64,000 bases of DNA from Alphaproteobacteria bacterium (lineage in GTDB: Bacteria > Pseudomonadota > Alphaproteobacteria > Caulobacterales > Caulobacteraceae), in the NCBI GenBank assembly GCA_018820665.1, contig JAHJNW010000021.1, positions 1 to 64,000 of the forward strand, in the 5' to 3' direction. The notes beneath the pieces were generated by a model that worked only from the letters and a program-made list of their open reading frames with translations, did no database searches and was not told the origin of the DNA. This document shows positions 61,425-64,000 of this stretch, piece after piece. How positions within the stretch are numbered: the first letter of the stretch is position 1; every line of letters begins with the position of its first letter. A program made the position numbers and the translations under genes.

Positions 61425-62600
61425 ATGCTGATCCTGATCATGAAGGGGCAGTCCCAGTACGAGGGCACCCGCACGTTCGCCGATCTGGCGGCCGACGCCA
61501 TGCGGCGCGCCGGGCATGAGGTCGTGGTCGACGACCTGACCGTGGCGGCCAACCTGCGCGAGCGGATCGAGGAGCTGGCGCTTCAGTACCGCCCCGATCT
61601 GCTGTTCACGATCAACATCCTCGGCGAGTTCCGCTCCGAGGAACGCACGCTCGCCGGCCTGTTCCGCGCCCCGCACGTGCTGTGGCACACCGACTATGTC
61701 TTCAATCATACCGAGCGGCTGGTGCGGACGGCGGCCGAGACCGCCCTGCTGATGGTCGATCCCACCCAGATCGAAGGGGTCCACAGCGTCTTCGGCGCCG
61801 CGCGCCATCCCAACATCACCTTCTTCCCTCACCCGGCGGCCTGCGAGCCCGCGCCGGACGACGCGGACCTCGACGCCTATGCGGCGCGGCCCATTCCGCT
61901 GCTCTGGTCCGGCACCTGCCACCGGCCCGAGATTCCGTGGAAGCAATCGCCCCCCAAGGTCCAGAAGCTGTTCGAAACGGCGCTCGATCATGCGCTCAAG
62001 GTCGAATGGGCCCCGCCGCACGAGATCCTCGACCGCGTGCTGGCCGACGCCGGCGTCGATCTGTCGGATCCCGCCAACGCCGGCTCCCGCACGGCCTGCC
62101 GGCACATCGACACGGTCGTGCGGACCACGCGGCGCTTCGCCTTCGTCAAGGCCCTGGCCAAGACCGGCCTGCCGGTGACCATCTGCGGCGACAACTGGAA
62201 GGACCAGCTCTACCGCTTCAAGAACGTCACATATCTCGGACCCCAGCCCATGCCCAAGGTGGTGGAGCTGATGCGCCAGAGCCGGGTGGTCCTCAACAAC
62301 AACGGCAATTTTGGCGGCGGCTCGCACGAGCGGCCCTTCACCATCCTGCTGTCCGGGGCGCTGCCCTTCACCGACACCAGCCGCTACTACGAGCAGGTGT
62401 TCGAGGACGGCGAGGACATCGCGATGTTCCGCTGGATGGATCTGCCCACCGGCCTGGACCGTCTGCGGCGCCTGATCGACCATCCCGAAGAGGCCTATCC
62501 GATGGTCCAAAAGGGCAAGGCCAAGGCCCTGCGCGACCATACCTGGGACGCCCGTCTGCCGATCATCTTCGCCGCGGCGGAGGCGTGCCCGGCGCCCTGA
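61425..62600 (+). CDS. CgeB-like glycosyltransferase-family protein
   Basis: A 391-residue protein of the GT-B-like CgeB group. Opens ILIMKGQSQYEGTRTFADLAADAM; LWHTDYVFNH, ITFFPHPAACEPAPDD, LWSGTCHRPEIPWK and the C-terminal SRVVLNNNGNFGGGSHERPFTILLSGALPF block fit that group. The acceptor is unknown; flagellin or surface glycan sugars are possible. It is not obviously linked to lolD, 86 bp upstream. Confidence 0.78.
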   Translation: MLILIMKGQSQYEGTRTFADLAADAMRRAGHEVVVDDLTVAANLRERIEELALQYRPDLLFTINILGEFRSEERTLAGLFRAPHVLWHTDYVFNHTERLVRTAAETALLMVDPTQIEGVHSVFGAARHPNITFFPHPAACEPAPDDADLDAYAARPIPLLWSGTCHRPEIPWKQSPPKVQKLFETALDHALKVEWAPPHEILDRVLADAGVDLSDPANAGSRTACRHIDTVVRTTRRFAFVKALAKTGLPVTICGDNWKDQLYRFKNVTYLGPQPMPKVVELMRQSRVVLNNNGNFGGGSHERPFTILLSGALPFTDTSRYYEQVFEDGEDIAMFRWMDLPTGLDRLRRLIDHPEEAYPMVQKGKAKALRDHTWDARLPIIFAAAEACPAP

Positions 62601-62671
62601 CCCGGGTCTGCTCGGCGGAGGGTCGGCTCAGGCCTGACAGGGCCTGCATTCCGCCCTCCGGCGAGAGAACC

Positions 62672-62788
62672 CTATTTCTTGCCCGGAACCTGGGTGAACG
62701 GCGAGGTCCCGACCGACACCGCCGGTTTGGCCTTCTCGGCCTTCGGCTTGCGGACTTCCTTGTTGCTCTTCACTTGACCCTTGGCCAT
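62672..62788 (-). CDS. 38-residue basic protein
   Basis: The ORF begins MAKGQVKSNKEVRKPKAEKAKP and ends TSPFTQVPGKK (quoted in parts). Ten or more Lys/Arg residues make it highly basic. Short MAKGQ..SNKE.KKPK proteins are common in many proteobacteria but unstudied. GGGATGACGG precedes the ATG. Nucleic acid binding is possible from charge only. Confidence 0.7.
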   Translation of the reverse strand: MAKGQVKSNKEVRKPKAEKAKPAVSVGTSPFTQVPGKK

Positions 62789-62894
62789 GACCGTCATCCC
62801 GCGTCGCGGGCCGCCGGAAGGGCGGGGGATCGACGGCGCGCCGTCATCCTACAGCGCTCCGCGCGCCCCGTCCGGTCAAACCGTCGCGACCCGC

Positions 62895-63506
62895 TCAGGT
62901 CACCGCCGCCTCGCCCCACACCCGGCGCAGGCTCTCGGTCCGGCGGCAGCCGACGCGGTAGGCCTCGTAGCGGCCGGGATTGCGCTCGGCATAGTCCTGA
63001 TGCTCGGCCCCGGCCGGCCAGAAGCGGGACGCGGCCCGCACCGGGGTGACGAAGCGTCGGCCCAGGGCCGTCTCGGCCGCGGCGCGCGAGGCGTTGGCCG
63101 CCCCGGTCTGGGCGGCGGTGGCGAACACGGCGGTCCGGTACGACGGGCCCTGGTCGCAGAACACCCCGTTCGGATCGGTCGGATCGATGGTGCGCCAGTA
63201 GCGGTCGACCAGGGCGCGATAGCTGACCACCTGCGGGTCGAAGGTCACCCGCACCGCCTCGCGGTGGCCGGTCCGTCCGCGAACCACGTCCATATAGTCG
63301 GGATTGGCCTCGGTCCCGCCGGCGAAGCCAGACACGACCGAACTGACGCCGCGCACATTCTCGAACGCCTTCTCCGACGACCAGAAACAGCCGCCGGCGA
63401 ACACCGCCGTCTGGCTCCCGGGCGGCGGCGGCGGCTCGGCCGGCGCGGGCGGCGCCGGCGAACAGGCGGCCAGCAGGGCGACGAGGGCAAGCAGGGGGCG
63501 GGGCAT
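62895..63506 (-). CDS. msrA: peptide-methionine (S)-S-oxide reductase, lipoprotein form
   Basis: A 203-residue MsrA. The catalytic GGCFWSSEKAFENV begins near residue 38; SGFAGG, GHREAVRVTFDP, QGPSYRTAVF and AEHQDY are standard. A lipoprotein signal (LALVALLAAC, Cys about residue 15) precedes, so this copy acts in the periplasm, repairing oxidised methionines. The start at 63506 was chosen for that signal; the frame is open further upstream. Confidence 0.93.
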   Translation of the reverse strand: MPRPLLALVALLAACSPAPPAPAEPPPPPGSQTAVFAGGCFWSSEKAFENVRGVSSVVSGFAGGTEANPDYMDVVRGRTGHREAVRVTFDPQVVSYRALVDRYWRTIDPTDPNGVFCDQGPSYRTAVFATAAQTGAANASRAAAETALGRRFVTPVRAASRFWPAGAEHQDYAERNPGRYEAYRVGCRRTESLRRVWGEAAVT

Positions 63507-63603
63507 GGGACGGCTCCGGAGGCGAGGGCGAGAAAGGGCCTCCTCGCACATAGGCGTCCGCTTCTACGCCCGCACCCCCTCGGCGGATCATCGCGGGACC
63601 CTC

Positions 63604-63643
63604 TTGACGGGAACGAACAAAGAACATAGAACATTACCAGAAC
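63604..63643 (+). promoter_or_regulatory. promoter with two LexA boxes (sidA-like gene)
   Basis: TTGACGG (63604-63610), 14 bases, then CATAGAAC (63625-63632). This matches the Caulobacter housekeeping promoter TTGACGS-N10-14-GCTANAWC. LexA box 1 is GAAC-GAACAAA-GAAC (63611-63625), within the spacer. Box 2 is GAAC-ATTACCA-GAAC (63629-63643), over the -10 and start. LexA would fully block it. Confidence 0.87.
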
Positions 63644-63665
63644 ACGCTTCACCGGGAGGACGATC

Positions 63666-63761
63666 ATGGCGCGTTGGGTTCGGGATACATTGTCGCTGGC
63701 GTCGTGCAGCGGTTTCGTCTGGGTGATGTGGCAGGCGGCCCTGCTGACCACGGCCGCCTGA
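63666..63761 (+). CDS. sidA: 31-residue SOS-regulated membrane peptide (SidA-like)
   Basis: The ORF is MARWVRDTLSLASCSG then FVWVMWQAALLTTAA (quoted in two parts). A basic N-terminus and one hydrophobic helix (about 9-30) fit an inner-membrane peptide. The ATG has a strong Shine-Dalgarno, GGGAGGA, six bases upstream. Caulobacter SidA is a 29-residue inner-membrane inhibitor of FtsW/FtsN made from a LexA-repressed promoter. Size, topology and the two LexA boxes agree; I have not compared the sequences directly, so the symbol is provisional. Neighbours are msrA, divergent, and whatever follows the window. Confidence 0.7.
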   Translation: MARWVRDTLSLASCSGFVWVMWQAALLTTAA

Positions 63762-64000
63762 AGCGGACTTTCCGGGCTCCGTCCGGATCAGACAGGCCCG
63801 TAAAATCAACGGTCTGCGATGAAACGGACTCTTCGGACCCTGTTTTTTTGGTTTTACCCGGAGGTTATTCCGAGGCCCGCCGACCCTATCCACAGACGGT
63901 CCTCCGCCGGGCGCGGCTGGCGCGGCTTTGCGGTGTTCGGGGCCCCGCGGATGTGAGACTCGGTGCACAACAGGACGCTCTCCCATCGGCGAAGGAACAG
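63762..64000. other. non-coding tail of the window
   Basis: 239 bases with no convincing gene. It contains a T7 run near 63842, a DnaA-box-like CTATCCACA (63886-63894) and GGCGAAGGAACAG at the very end, which could be the ribosome binding site of a gene starting just outside. In many alphaproteobacteria dnaE follows lolD, so that gene might be dnaE; this is a guess. Confidence 0.4.

Noticed and set aside
63886-63894. DnaA-box-like CTATCCACA as a sign of an origin
   Set aside because: Only one imperfect copy, with no cluster, no AT-rich unwinding element and no origin-linked genes.

Overview
The window is a continuous, GC-rich chromosomal segment from an alphaproteobacterium of the Caulobacterales, most probably Brevundimonas or a close relative. 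The evidence is a holdfast-type polysaccharide cluster (hfsD/A/B and hfsE/F/G types), PopZ, FliX divergent from flgI-cheL-flbY, a DksA with a degraded zinc finger, a short alphaproteobacterial ProRS, and LexA boxes of the GAAC-N7-GAAC form. I see no insertion sequences, phage genes, integrases or CRISPR arrays. Coding density is high and no stretch over 300 bases lacks a gene.

Layout. 1-10014 holds the holdfast locus: a Wza-like export lipoprotein (minus), divergent chain-length (HfsA) and degenerate BY-kinase (HfsB) genes, a small membrane protein, an unrelated periplasmic alpha/beta hydrolase, then a compact minus-strand operon hfsE-hfsF-hfsG-GT2. A heptanucleotide tandem repeat abuts hfsD. 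10137-17695 has tRNA-Ser, a possible degenerate EAL protein, SCP2, acyl-CoA dehydrogenase, an MpaB-like protein and trmFO. 17696-24730 has uvrA (with a LexA box), a group III truncated haemoglobin, an ABC-F ATPase and a PAS/GGDEF/EAL protein. 24790-29262 is the flagellar P-ring block with sigma-54, ftr and CtrA-like sites, then dksA and gltX.

29348-43163 carries a LOG-family enzyme, a lipoprotein, three tRNAs (Asn, Cys, Leu), RNA methyltransferases of the SpoU, TlyA and RlmD/TrmA types, a PCMT-like protein, TolC, PopZ, ValS and a PA0069-type radical SAM protein with a LexA box. 43320-48213 is a block of three amino-acid transporters (AGCS, NSS, APC), separated by strong hairpin terminators. 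48353-57826 contains hrpB, a M23 lipoprotein peptidase, rpsB-tsf, a M28 peptidase, methylmalonyl-CoA epimerase and two DUF genes. 58021-64000 contains proS-lolC/E-lolD, a CgeB-like protein, a 38-residue basic protein and lipoprotein MsrA.

The most interesting item is at 63604-63761: a 31-residue membrane peptide whose promoter carries two GAAC-N7-GAAC LexA boxes. This is the arrangement expected of SidA, the SOS-induced division inhibitor of Caulobacter. With the boxes before uvrA and before the PA0069 radical SAM gene, it suggests a three-member local SOS regulon. Other signals worth checking are a HfsB without the P-loop lysine, interleaved inverted repeats abutting tRNA-Leu, a second heptad-repeat element at 57829-57948, and several very small membrane ORFs with strong ribosome binding sites.
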